Assembly (NCBI GenBank): GCA_014650475.1
Contig: BMVA01000015.1
Span: 124,001-188,000 of the forward strand
Source of the DNA: Streptomyces albogriseolus
Lineage (GTDB): Bacteria > Actinomycetota > Actinomycetes > Streptomycetales > Streptomycetaceae
Reading direction: 5' to 3'
Length of the DNA stretch: 64,000 nt
The position numbers and the translations under genes were made by a program. Position 1 is the stretch's first letter. The number at the start of each line of letters is the position of its first letter. Below, one piece after another: positions 17,873 to 25,723 of the stretch. The notes below the pieces were generated by a model. It ran no database searches. It was not told the DNA's origin and saw only the letters and a list, made by a program, of their open reading frames with translations.

Positions 17873-18982
17873 GTGAGCGTCGACGACTCGGGTTCCGGTG
17901 CGGACGCGCAGGGCGACGGCGAGGATCCGCTTGCTCTGCGCCTCGAGCAGCTCATTCTGGGCGCCGAGCGCCGTTACACGCCGTTCCAGGCGGCCCGCAG
18001 CGCCGGCGTCACGATGGAGCTCGCCACCCGCTTCTGGCGCGCCATGGGCTTCGCCGACGTGGGGCAGGCGAAGGCCTTGACGGAGGCGGACGTCCTCGCC
18101 CTGCGCCGCCTCGCCGGTCTGGTGGAGGCCGGCCTGCTGAGCGAGGCGATGGCCGTGCAGGTGGCCCGGTCCACCGGTCAGACCACCGCGCGTTTGGCCG
18201 AATGGCAGATCGACTCCTTCCTGGAAGGGCTCACGGAGCCGCCCGAGCCCGGCATGACCCGCACCGAGGTCACGTATCCGATCGTCGAGCTGCTCCTGCC
18301 CGAGCTGGAGGAGTTCCTGGTCTACGTCTGGCGGCGGCAGCTCGCCGCCTCGGCCGGGCGTGTGGTGCAGGAGGCCGACGACGAGGAGATGGTGGACCGG
18401 CGGCTCGCCGTCGCCTTCGCCGATCTCGTCGGCTTCACCCGCCTCACCCGGCGGATGGAGGAGGAGGAGCTCGGCGAGCTGGTCGAGGCCTTCGAGACGA
18501 CGGCCGCCGACTTGGTCGCGGCGCGCGGCGGGCGTCTCATCAAGACCCTCGGTGACGAGGTTCTGTACGCCGCCGACGACGCCGGGACCGCCGCCGAGAT
18601 CGCCCTGCGGCTGATAGAGACCATGGCGAACGACGAGACCATGCCGGAACTGCGCGTCGGCATGGCCTTCGGCACCGTCACCACCCGGATGGGCGATGTC
18701 TTCGGCACCACCGTCAATCTCGCCTCCCGGCTGACCTCCATAGCCCCCCGCGACGCGGTGCTCGTGGACGCCGACTTCGCCCAGGAGTTGATCCGCACCG
18801 GTGACGCGCCGGCCAGTGAGGCCGCCGCCGCCGAGGCGGCGGCCGCGGCGGAGAAGGAGGGCGAGGAGCCGCCCTCGTACCGGTTCGCGCTCCAGCCGAT
18901 GTGGCAGCGGCCCGTCCGTGGTCTCGGCGTGGTCGAGCCCTGGCTGCTCAAGCGCAGGACTCCCCCGGAGGCCTCCGACTGA
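17873..18982 (+). CDS. cya: class III adenylate cyclase
   Basis: A 369-residue soluble cyclase producing cAMP. Residues 1-165 form a helical N-terminal sensor-like region (ERRYTPFQAARSAG, LRRLAGLVEAGLL) and about 175-330 the catalytic domain. The metal Asp residues are D184 in FADLVGFT and D228 in LGDEV; K224 in IKTLGDE is the base-selecting Lys and TVNLASRL carries the transition-state Asn/Arg. A Glu/Ala-rich tail follows. The start is the GTG at 17873. In S. coelicolor cAMP is needed for germination. The 221-nt gap after birA suggests its own promoter. Confidence 0.94.
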   Translation: MSVDDSGSGADAQGDGEDPLALRLEQLILGAERRYTPFQAARSAGVTMELATRFWRAMGFADVGQAKALTEADVLALRRLAGLVEAGLLSEAMAVQVARSTGQTTARLAEWQIDSFLEGLTEPPEPGMTRTEVTYPIVELLLPELEEFLVYVWRRQLAASAGRVVQEADDEEMVDRRLAVAFADLVGFTRLTRRMEEEELGELVEAFETTAADLVAARGGRLIKTLGDEVLYAADDAGTAAEIALRLIETMANDETMPELRVGMAFGTVTTRMGDVFGTTVNLASRLTSIAPRDAVLVDADFAQELIRTGDAPASEAAAAEAAAAAEKEGEEPPSYRFALQPMWQRPVRGLGVVEPWLLKRRTPPEASD

Positions 18983-18997
18983 TCGCCGCCGGGGCTT

Positions 18998-19543
18998 TCA
19001 GCCGCCCAGGCAGAGGTGCAGCAGGGGGAGGCAGAGGCCCCGGCCCTTGTCCTCGTCGTCGGGTGGTGGGGGCGGGGCGGGGGGTGGGGACGCCGACGGG
19101 GGTGGTGCCGGCTGTTGCTCCGGTGGGGGCTCAGCCGTCTGTGACGTCTGGGGCGGTGAGGGCGGTGGCGCCGCCGTGCGCGCGCTCCCTGGTGCGGATG
19201 CCGTCCGTGGTGGTGCCGACGGGTCTGCGGGCCGGGTGAGCGGCGCCTGCGCCTTTCCGCCCTGCGCCCTCGGTGAGGTCGGGCTCGGGGGAGGGGCCGG
19301 CGGGGGTGTCGTGCCCCTGGGAAGCTCAGCTCCCTTGCCCGGCGTGGAGGGGGCGCTGCTCTTCTCCGGGGCGGGGAGCGTGGCCGCCCTCGTGTCCCCC
19401 GGCGGGGCGTCAGGCGTCGCCAGGTGGACGAGCGTCGCCGCGCCCGCCGTCAGGGTCAGGGCGCCCGCCGCCAGGAGGGCGCGGCGGTGGCGGGGTCTTC
19501 GGTGGCGTCCTCGAGGGACGGTGCGCGTCTCGTCCGGTGTCAT
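18998..19543 (-). CDS. secreted or anchored proline-rich protein
   Basis: A 181-residue protein with an Arg-rich start (PRGRHRRPRHRR) followed by a hydrophobic helix (ALLAAGALTLTAGAATLVHLA), consistent with a signal peptide or N-terminal anchor. The remainder is Pro/Ser/Ala-rich low complexity with runs of prolines, and it ends LCLPLLHLCLGG, where the two Cys may form a disulfide. The function is unknown. It is divergent from the enoyl-CoA hydratase gene and convergent with cya, with only 15 nt between their stops. Confidence 0.7.
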   Translation of the reverse strand: MTPDETRTVPRGRHRRPRHRRALLAAGALTLTAGAATLVHLATPDAPPGDTRAATLPAPEKSSAPSTPGKGAELPRGTTPPPAPPPSPTSPRAQGGKAQAPLTRPADPSAPPRTASAPGSARTAAPPPSPPQTSQTAEPPPEQQPAPPPSASPPPAPPPPPDDEDKGRGLCLPLLHLCLGG

Positions 19544-19699
19544 CGTCTGTCTCCCCCCTGCGTGCGCCCCCGGCGCGCCGCGGTGTGCGCACGCTACGCG
19601 CCGGGAGCGGTGCGGTTCAGGCGAGTCGGTCGTATGTCACTCGAACGGGTGGACCCTTTTCCTCGGCGGCTCCCGGCTGCCATGATCGGGGCGAGCCAA

Positions 19700-19715
19700 G
19701 TTAACCCGCGTTAAC
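19700..19715. promoter_or_regulatory. candidate operator upstream of the enoyl-CoA hydratase gene
   Basis: GTTAAC-CCGC-GTTAAC. Each arm is itself palindromic, so the element is both a direct and an inverted repeat. It ends 11 nt before the ATG and abuts the GGAGG ribosome-binding site, so bound protein would block transcription or initiation. AT-rich arms stand out in this GC-rich region. Confidence 0.5.
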
Positions 19716-19726
19716 CGGAGGGTGTC

Positions 19727-20527
19727 ATGAGTGAGGAACGGTTCGGGGAGTTCGTGCTGGTGCGGCGGCACGAGCGGGGGCATGTCGCGGAGCTCGTCCT
19801 CGACCGGCCGAAGGCCATGAACGCGGTGTCGACCGAGATGGCCCGCTCGATCGCCGCCGCCTGCGCGGCGCTGGGCGAGGACCGGGACGTACGGGCGGTG
19901 GTGCTGACCTCGTCGCACGAGCGGGCGTTCTGCGTGGGGGCCGATCTGAAGGAGCGGAACTCGTTCACGGACGCGGATCTGGTGCGGCAGCGGCCTGTGG
20001 CGCGGGCCGCCTACACCGGGGTGCTGCAGTTGCCGGTGCCCGCCGTCGCCGCTGTGCACGGGTTCGCTCTGGGCGGTGGGTGCGAGCTCGCCCTGTCGTG
20101 CGACGTGATCGTGGCCGACCGTACGGCCGTGATGGGGCTGCCCGAGGTGTCCGTCGGGGTCATCCCGGGCGGCGGCGGTACGCAGTTGCTGCCCCGGCGG
20201 GTGGGGTCGGCGCGGGCGGCCGAGCTGATCTTCACCGCGCGGCGGGTGGAGGCCGCGGAGGCGCGGGAGATCGGGCTCGTGGACGTGCTGGTGGACGAGG
20301 GGCGGGACCGGGAGGACGCCCTGGCGATGGCCGCGCGGATCGCCGGGAACTCGCCCGTGGGGCTGCGGGCCGCCAAGCGGGCGCTGCGGCTGGGGCACGG
20401 GCTCGATCTGCCGGCCGGTCTCGAGGTCGAGGACGCGGCCTGGCGGTCGGTGGCGTTCTCCGGGGACCGGGCGGAAGGCGTGGCCGCCTTCAACGAGAAG
20501 CGGCGGCCGGACTGGCCGGGGGAGTGA
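19727..20527 (+). CDS. enoyl-CoA hydratase/isomerase family protein
   Basis: A 266-residue crotonase-fold enzyme. The oxyanion-hole segments are FCVGADLKER and HGFALGGGCELALSCD; the active-site Glu residues lie in GGGCELAL and MGLPEVSVGVIPGGGGTQLLPR. It hydrates trans-2-enoyl-CoA in fatty-acid or branched-chain amino-acid breakdown; the substrate is not readable. The ATG is preceded by GGAGG. A palindromic GTTAAC pair just upstream suggests repression by a dedicated regulator. Confidence 0.92.
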   Translation: MSEERFGEFVLVRRHERGHVAELVLDRPKAMNAVSTEMARSIAAACAALGEDRDVRAVVLTSSHERAFCVGADLKERNSFTDADLVRQRPVARAAYTGVLQLPVPAVAAVHGFALGGGCELALSCDVIVADRTAVMGLPEVSVGVIPGGGGTQLLPRRVGSARAAELIFTARRVEAAEAREIGLVDVLVDEGRDREDALAMAARIAGNSPVGLRAAKRALRLGHGLDLPAGLEVEDAAWRSVAFSGDRAEGVAAFNEKRRPDWPGE

Positions 20528-20582
20528 CGCGCGCTTCATTCTCGATGTCTCGGTAAGCGGAAAATATCCCTAATCTGGGGGA

Positions 20583-21734
20583 ATGGGTGAGGAGAGCCGG
20601 CTGGCGGCCGTCGTGGCGCTGGCTCAGGGCATGGCCGCCGCGCACAGTACGCGGGAGGCGTGGCGGGCCGCCGCCGGCGGCGCCCGCCGGGCCCTGGGCG
20701 GGAGTTTCGCCGCGCTGTCGGTGTGGGAGCGGGAGCTCGGACGGCTGAGGGTGCTGGTGAACGTCGGGGAGCTGGCCGAGGGGGAGGAGGAGTTCCCCGA
20801 GGACGAGTCCTACCCGGTGCACCAGTTCGCCGAGATCACCGAGTTCCTGCACGAGCAGTGGGCCGGCGGCGGCGAGCCCGACGCCTGGGTGGAGACCGCG
20901 CAGGGCCCCGAGGAGGGGCGCGCCGGGTACTGCCACCAGCGGGTCGCGGCGCTGCGGCGGCGCGGGCGCGGCTGCTGCGTGGTCGCTCCGATCGTGCTGC
21001 ACGGGCGGGCCTGGGGCGAGCTGTACGTGGCCCGGCCGGTCGGCGAGCCCGTGTTCGGGCGGGCGGACGCCGACTTCGCGACCGTGCTGGCGGCCGTGGT
21101 GGCCGCGGGGATCGCGCAGACCGAGCGGCTGGAGGAGGCGCGTCGGCTGGCCTTCACGGATTCCCTGACGGGTCTCGCCAACCGGCGGGCCGTGGACGCC
21201 CGGCTGGACGAGGCGGTCGAGCTCCACCGGCGGGACGGGGCCGTGGTCAGCCTGGTGGTGTGCGACGTCAACGGGCTGAAGCGGGTCAACGACACCCTCG
21301 GGCACTCCGTGGGGGACCGGCTGCTGGAGCGGTTCGGGAGCGTGCTGTCGCTGTGCGGGGCGATGCTGCCGGGCGCGCTGGTGGCGCGGCTCGGCGGGGA
21401 CGAGTTCTGTCTGCTGGTGGTGGGACCGCCCGCCGACGAGGTGGTCAAGGCGGCCGACGAGGTGTGCCGGCGGGCCGTGGAGCTGGGCATCGGCGACGGT
21501 GTCGCGTGCGGGGTGGCGTCCACGGAGGACCCGATCGGGCCGGTGTGCTCGGCGCGGCGGCTGTTCCGGCTGGCCGACGCGGCGCAGTACCGGGCCAAGG
21601 CCGAGCGGGCCGCGCACCCCGTGGTGGCCGGGCGGGACGGGCCGGACGACCCCGTGGTGCGGCTCGCGGACGAACCCTCGCGGGAGGCCGACGGGGAGCG
21701 GCGCCGGTTCCGCGGGCGGCACGCGCCCGGGTAA
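20583..21734 (+). CDS. GAF-GGDEF diguanylate cyclase
   Basis: A 383-residue cytosolic protein. An N-terminal GAF-like sensor (about residues 10-175) precedes a GGDEF domain with an intact RLGGDEF (271-275) and the FTDSLTGLANRR and CDVNGLKRVND motifs, so synthesis of c-di-GMP is expected. The inhibitory I-site RxxD is absent: LPGA occupies that position. There is no EAL domain and no membrane helix. GGGGGA precedes the ATG at 20583. c-di-GMP acts through BldD in Streptomyces, and a BldD-like box lies just after this gene. Confidence 0.92.
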   Translation: MGEESRLAAVVALAQGMAAAHSTREAWRAAAGGARRALGGSFAALSVWERELGRLRVLVNVGELAEGEEEFPEDESYPVHQFAEITEFLHEQWAGGGEPDAWVETAQGPEEGRAGYCHQRVAALRRRGRGCCVVAPIVLHGRAWGELYVARPVGEPVFGRADADFATVLAAVVAAGIAQTERLEEARRLAFTDSLTGLANRRAVDARLDEAVELHRRDGAVVSLVVCDVNGLKRVNDTLGHSVGDRLLERFGSVLSLCGAMLPGALVARLGGDEFCLLVVGPPADEVVKAADEVCRRAVELGIGDGVACGVASTEDPIGPVCSARRLFRLADAAQYRAKAERAAHPVVAGRDGPDDPVVRLADEPSREADGERRRFRGRHAPG

Positions 21735-21760
21735 GGGGCGCGGGCCCGCTCCGGTGGTGA

Positions 21761-21777
21761 CAGTGAGGCATTCACTG
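21761..21777. promoter_or_regulatory. BldD-box-like inverted repeat upstream of hutH
   Basis: CAGTGA-GGCAT-TCACTG, a perfect 6-bp inverted repeat 15 nt before the hutH ATG. It fits the published BldD half-sites AGTGA and TCAC(C/T), with a 5-nt spacer. The site is also downstream of the GGDEF gene. Confidence 0.45.
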
Positions 21778-21792
21778 CGTAGGCTCCTGAAT

Positions 21793-23367
21793 ATGGATAT
21801 GCACACAGTGGTGGTGGGGACGTCGGGCGTGACCGCGTCCGACGTGCTGGCCGTGGCGCGCGACGGCGCCCGCGTCGAACTGTCCGAGGAGGCGGTCGCC
21901 GCCCTCGCGGCCTCCCGCGAGATCGTGGACGCCCTGGCCGCCAAGCCGGACCCGGTCTACGGGGTGAGCACCGGCTTCGGCGCCCTGGCGACCCGGCACA
22001 TCAGCCCGGACCTGCGCGGCCGGCTCCAGCGCAACATCGTCCGCTCGCACGCCGCCGGCATGGGGCCGCGGGTGGAGCGGGAGGTCGTCCGCGCGCTGAT
22101 GTTCCTGCGGCTCAAGACCCTCTGCTCCGGGCACACCGGCGTCCGGCCCGAGGTCGCGCGGACCATGGCCGACGTGCTGAACGCGGGGATCACCCCGGTG
22201 GTGCACGAGTACGGCTCCCTGGGCTGCTCCGGCGACCTCGCCCCGCTCTCGCACTGCGCGCTCGCGCTGATGGGCGAGGGCGAGGCCGAAGGGCCCGACG
22301 GCGCGGTGCGGCCGGCCGGCGAGCTGCTCGCCGCCCACGGCATCCGCCCGGTCGAACTGCGCGAGAAGGAAGGGCTCGCCCTGCTCAACGGCACCGACGG
22401 CATGCTCGGCATGCTGGTCATGGCCCTCGCCGACCTGGACCTCCTCTACCGGTCCGCCGACGTCACCGCCGCGCTGAGCCTGGAGGCGCTGCTCGGCACC
22501 GACAGGGTGCTCGCCCCCGAGCTGCACGCCGTCCGCCCGCACCCCGGTCAGGCCGCCAGCGCCGCCAACATGCTCGCCGTGCTGGAGGGTTCGGGCCTGA
22601 CAGGGCATCACCAGGACGACGCGCCCCGGGTCCAGGACGCCTACTCGGTGCGCTGCGCCCCGCAGGTCGCCGGCGCCGGACGGGACACCCTCGCGCACGC
22701 CCGGCTGGTCGCCGAGCGCGAACTCGCCTCGGCCGTGGACAATCCGGTCGTGCTGCCTGGGGGTACCTCCCAGGCTTTCGGCTCTGGGGGAGGGAGGGTG
22801 GAGTCGAACGGCAACTTCCACGGGGCGCCGGTCGCCTATGTGCTGGACTTCCTCGCCATCGCCGTCGCCGACCTCGCCTCCATCACGGAGCGCCGTACCG
22901 ACCGGCTGCTGGACAAGAACCGCAGCCACGGGCTGCCGCCGTTCCTCGCCGACGACCCCGGCGTCGACTCCGGGCTGATGATCGCCCAGTACACCCAGGC
23001 CGCCCTGGTCGGCGAGCTGAAGCGGCTCGCCGTACCGGCGTCGGCGGACTCCATCCCGTCGTCCGCGATGCAGGAGGACCACGTCTCCATGGGCTGGTCG
23101 GCGGCGCGCAAGCTGCGCACCGCCGTCGACGGCCTGACCAGGGTCGTCGCCGTGGAGCTGTACGCCGCCGCGCGGGCCGTGGAGCTGCGCGAGGGGCTCA
23201 CCCCCGCCCCGGCCACGCGGGCGGTGCTGAAGGCGCTGCGGGAGGCCGGCGTGGGCGGTCCCGGTCCTGACCGGTACCTGGCGCCCGACCTCGCCGCCGC
23301 GGAGACCTTCGTACGGGACGGGCGGCTGGTCGAGGCCGTGGAGCGGGTCACCGGGCCGCTGCGGTGA
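21793..23367 (+). CDS. hutH: histidine ammonia-lyase
   Basis: A 524-residue enzyme deaminating L-histidine to urocanate. The MIO cofactor triad is Cys145-Ser146-Gly147 in GSLGCSGDLAPLSH; Cys replaces the usual Ala, as I recall for other Streptomyces HutH. YGVSTGFGALA, DNPVV and the QEDHVSMG segment are conserved. Compared with the S. griseus protein as I remember it (514 residues, LPDGRVESNG), this one has about ten extra residues at 323-333, encoded by a short palindromic repeat. The start is the ATG at 21793, with no clear ribosome-binding site, preceded by a BldD-like box. Other hut genes are not adjacent. Confidence 0.95.
   Translation: MDMHTVVVGTSGVTASDVLAVARDGARVELSEEAVAALAASREIVDALAAKPDPVYGVSTGFGALATRHISPDLRGRLQRNIVRSHAAGMGPRVEREVVRALMFLRLKTLCSGHTGVRPEVARTMADVLNAGITPVVHEYGSLGCSGDLAPLSHCALALMGEGEAEGPDGAVRPAGELLAAHGIRPVELREKEGLALLNGTDGMLGMLVMALADLDLLYRSADVTAALSLEALLGTDRVLAPELHAVRPHPGQAASAANMLAVLEGSGLTGHHQDDAPRVQDAYSVRCAPQVAGAGRDTLAHARLVAERELASAVDNPVVLPGGTSQAFGSGGGRVESNGNFHGAPVAYVLDFLAIAVADLASITERRTDRLLDKNRSHGLPPFLADDPGVDSGLMIAQYTQAALVGELKRLAVPASADSIPSSAMQEDHVSMGWSAARKLRTAVDGLTRVVAVELYAAARAVELREGLTPAPATRAVLKALREAGVGGPGPDRYLAPDLAAAETFVRDGRLVEAVERVTGPLR
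22756..22796. repeat. short palindromic repeat inserted in frame in hutH
   Basis: CCTGGGGGTACCTCCCAGG (22756-22774) is a near-perfect palindrome followed by GGCTTTCGGCTCTGGGGGAG. It encodes the Gly/Ser-rich extra residues of HutH. The look is that of the small palindromic intergenic repeats of Streptomyces; no second copy was found in this window. Confidence 0.6.
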
Positions 23368-23372
23368 AACGG

Positions 23373-23406
23373 CCGGGGCCCCGCGGACGACTCCGCGGGG
23401 CCCCGG
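23373..23406. terminator. bidirectional terminator hairpin
   Basis: A perfect 15-bp stem (23373-23387 with 23392-23406) and a 4-nt loop between hutH and the convergent LAXTG protein gene. Confidence 0.85.
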
Positions 23407-23424
23407 TACGCCGTGGGAAGCCGC

Positions 23425-23751
23425 TCAGAACTCCAGGCGCTCCCGGCGGACCGAATAGACGACGAAGCCCGCGCCGAGGGCCAGGCACGCCGTGCCGCCG
23501 ACGATGTACGGGGTGCTGTCGAAGCTGCCGGTGTCCGCGAGGCGGACCTCCTGGCCGGTGCTCTCCAGACTGGCCGACGTCGCGCTCGACACGCCTCTCG
23601 CCTGCTCGGTGACCTGCGGGGACGGGCTCGCGGACGGCGCGGTCCGCGCCGGAGCGTCCGAGGTCGCGTTCGCGGACGGGACGAACCACAGGGCGCACAG
23701 CAGGGTGCCCGCGGCGGTGGCGGTCAGCAACGGACGGAGCGCGGATGACAC
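23425..23751 (-). CDS. LAXTG-motif sortase-dependent surface protein
   Basis: A 108-residue exported protein. It has a signal peptide (LLTATAAGTLLCALWFVPSANA), a Ser/Thr/Ala-rich stalk, then LADTG at about residue 71, a hydrophobic helix (YIVGGTACLALGAGFVVYSV) and a basic tail (RRERLEF). This is the class E sortase signal used by long chaplins in Streptomyces, so covalent attachment to the cell wall is expected. The short stalk makes a surface spacer or adaptor more likely than an enzyme. I chose the GTG at 23751 with GGGGA 10 nt upstream. Confidence 0.85.
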   Translation of the reverse strand: MSSALRPLLTATAAGTLLCALWFVPSANATSDAPARTAPSASPSPQVTEQARGVSSATSASLESTGQEVRLADTGSFDSTPYIVGGTACLALGAGFVVYSVRRERLEF

Positions 23752-23981
23752 GGAATATCGATCCCCTTGTGGCGCTGGCGAATTGGCCGTGTGGGCTGAT
23801 GGTAGTGAACCGCGCGGGTCACAGGAAAGTCACGGGAGCCCCTCTCCGCGCGCTCCGGGCGTGAGCACTTCGGGGTCGTGCCGATTTGTACGGCTTCGCC
23901 CTGGGGGAGGGGTGCGGGCGCCGAACGGGCCTGGGCGCAAAGGGTTGTGACCGAGGACACAGTAAGAATTCCCGAGCTCTC

Positions 23982-24317
23982 TTACGTACCCGTTCGCACT
24001 GGTCGGCGGGGGTGGCGGGGAGGGAGACGCGGCGGATGCCGCGGTGCGGCGGGCGGTCGGATCACGACTGGTACTCGCCTGACGGGGGAACCGGCGACGA
24101 GGATGGCGACGAGTTCGACGAGGACTGCGACGACGAGTCCGACGACGAAGAGTCCCACCGACGACGCGTCCCCCGACGACGGCTCCCGCGCCGGCTGAGG
24201 CGATGTGAGGAAATGTTGCCTCCGGGAGGCAACCGACGCCCCCGGCCGGTACGTCTCAATCGGCGCACTGACCGGCGTTCCTCCGCTCCGCGACCGCGGA
24301 CGTGGTGAGTTCCACAT
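23982..24317 (-). CDS. doubtful small single-pass membrane protein
   Basis: The frame encodes up to 111 residues with one strong hydrophobic helix (SVGLFVVGLVVAVLVELVAILVA) and a Pro/Arg-rich tail. Third positions are GC-rich within the helix, but the antisense frame gives an equally biased Asp/Glu-rich stretch, so codon bias cannot decide. The ATG at 24317 has no ribosome-binding site; a start nearer the palindrome at 24216-24232 is possible. No family recognised. Confidence 0.3.
   Translation of the reverse strand: MWNSPRPRSRSGGTPVSAPIETYRPGASVASRRQHFLTSPQPAREPSSGDASSVGLFVVGLVVAVLVELVAILVAGSPVRRVPVVIRPPAAPRHPPRLPPRHPRRPVRTGT
24216..24232. promoter_or_regulatory. 17-bp palindrome
   Basis: TTGCCTCCGGGAGGCAA: 8-bp arms around a single G. 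It lies 204 nt before the L,D-transpeptidase start, too isolated and too short for a typical terminator, so it may be an operator. It also falls inside the doubtful minus-strand frame. Confidence 0.35.
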
Positions 24318-24329
24318 GCGTGGGACTGG

Positions 24330-24356
24330 GGAACCGGATCACCCGGTCGTAGCGTT
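24330..24356 (+). promoter_or_regulatory. possible ECF sigma-factor promoter of the L,D-transpeptidase gene
   Basis: GGAACC (24330-24335) and CGTT (24353-24356) are separated by 17 nt, the layout of many ECF-type promoters. It would give a leader of about 75 nt. Cell-envelope stress control would suit a peptidoglycan cross-linking enzyme. Confidence 0.4.
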
Positions 24357-24436
24357 GAAGACTGTGGACGAGGCGCCTCGGCTCCCGCCAGGGGCCTCGT
24401 GGGGTTGGGATTCTGGCAACGATGGAGAAGCGTGTG

Positions 24437-25693
24437 ATGACGGACGGTAAGCGGCGGCGCAGGGGTCTGGCGGCCGCGTCCGCTCTGCTCGGCGGAGTGC
24501 TGGTGCTCTCGGCGTGTTCCGGCGGCGGTGACGACGACGCCGCGGGGTCCGACGGGAAGGACACCTCGCAGGCACAGGTCGACGAGGCGGCGGCCAAGAA
24601 GTCCTCCGAGGCGCAGATCAAGATCACGCCCAAGGACGGCTCGACCAACGCCTCCATCAACAACTCGGCCACCGTGACCGTCGACAAGGGCACGCTCACC
24701 GAGGTCACGATGACCACCGCCGACGGCACCGCCGTCGAGGGCCAGATATCGGCCGACAAGAAGAGCTGGAAGCCCAGCGGGCAGCTCGAGCGCGCCACCA
24801 CCTACAAGCTGTCGGCCTCCGCGAAGGACTCCGAGGGCCTCGTCGCCCACGAGAACGCGTCCTTCACGACGGTCTCCCCGTCCAACAGCTTCATCGGCAA
24901 CTTCACCCCGGACGACGGCACCACGGTCGGCGTGGGCATGCCCGTGTCGATCAACTTCGACAAGGCCATCACCAACAAGGCCGCCGTGCAGAAGGGCATC
25001 ACCGTGTCCTCCACCAGCGGCCAGGAGGTGGCCTGCCACTGGTTCAACGCCAACCGCATGGACTGCCGCCCCGAGCAGTACTGGCAGGAGGGCTCCACCG
25101 TCACCCTGAAGCTGGCGCTCGACGGGGTCGAGGGCGCCGAGGGCGTCTACGGCGTCCAGCAGAAGACGGTCACCTTCAAGATCGGCCGTAACCAGGTCTC
25201 CTACGTCGACGCCGAGACCAAGCAGATGAAGGTCACGCAGAACGGCAAGACCGTCAAGACCATCCCGATCTCCGCCGGCGCGCCCGAGAACAAGACGTAC
25301 GAGGGCCAGATGGTGATCTCCGAGAAGTTCAAGGAGACCCGGATGAACGGCGCCACGGTCGGCTTCACCGACGACGACGGCAAGGGCGAGTACGACATCA
25401 AGGACGTGCCCCACGCCATGCGTCTGAGCACCTCGGGCACCTTCATCCACGGCAACTACTGGGGCGCGAAGTCCATCTTCGGCAGCGTCAACACCAGCCA
25501 CGGCTGCGTGGGCCTCGCCGACGCCAAGGGCGCGAACGACCCGAGCACCCCGGGCGCCTGGTTCTACAACAACTCGATCGTCGGTGACGTGGTCGTCGTG
25601 CAGAACACCGGCGACAAGACCATCGCCCCGGACAACGGCCTCAACGGCTGGAACATGAGCTGGGAGCAGTGGAAGGCGGGCTCCGCGGTCTGA
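24437..25693 (+). CDS. L,D-transpeptidase lipoprotein with Ig-like domains
   Basis: A 418-residue exported lipoprotein. The lipobox LVLSAC puts the lipidated Cys at about residue 27. Two Ig-like domains follow (about 55-235), then a YkuD catalytic domain with the signature HGNYWG...SHGCVGL, with the active-site Cys at about 357. Such enzymes make 3-3 peptidoglycan cross-links or attach proteins to the wall. I chose the ATG at 24437, because GGAG 9 nt before it is a good ribosome-binding site and the upstream ATG at 24422 overlaps it. It is divergent from the LAXTG surface protein gene. Confidence 0.93.
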   Translation: MTDGKRRRRGLAAASALLGGVLVLSACSGGGDDDAAGSDGKDTSQAQVDEAAAKKSSEAQIKITPKDGSTNASINNSATVTVDKGTLTEVTMTTADGTAVEGQISADKKSWKPSGQLERATTYKLSASAKDSEGLVAHENASFTTVSPSNSFIGNFTPDDGTTVGVGMPVSINFDKAITNKAAVQKGITVSSTSGQEVACHWFNANRMDCRPEQYWQEGSTVTLKLALDGVEGAEGVYGVQQKTVTFKIGRNQVSYVDAETKQMKVTQNGKTVKTIPISAGAPENKTYEGQMVISEKFKETRMNGATVGFTDDDGKGEYDIKDVPHAMRLSTSGTFIHGNYWGAKSIFGSVNTSHGCVGLADAKGANDPSTPGAWFYNNSIVGDVVVVQNTGDKTIAPDNGLNGWNMSWEQWKAGSAV

Positions 25694-25723
25694 CGCCCCC
25701 TCCGCAGCGACACCCCCACCCAC

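Larger units (their letters stand above)
23752..24436. other. 685-nt weakly coding intergenic region
   Basis: This region lies between the LAXTG protein gene and the L,D-transpeptidase gene, and the two are divergent. Apart from one doubtful minus-strand frame (23982-24317), none looks convincing. It holds an AT-richer patch around 23955-23995, a 17-bp palindrome at 24216-24232 and a possible ECF-type promoter at 24330-24356. Confidence 0.4.

Noticed and set aside
21793-23367. Cys in place of Ala in the HutH MIO triad (Cys-Ser-Gly)
   Set aside because: It looked unusual, but I recall the same GSLGCSGDLAPLSH in S. griseus HutH, so it is a genus feature rather than a novelty.
23886-24308. Plus-strand 140-codon frame with an Asp/Glu-rich middle
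   Set aside because: It is antisense to the equally doubtful membrane frame, has an Arg-rich end, five Cys and no ribosome-binding site; low-complexity antisense is the simpler reading.
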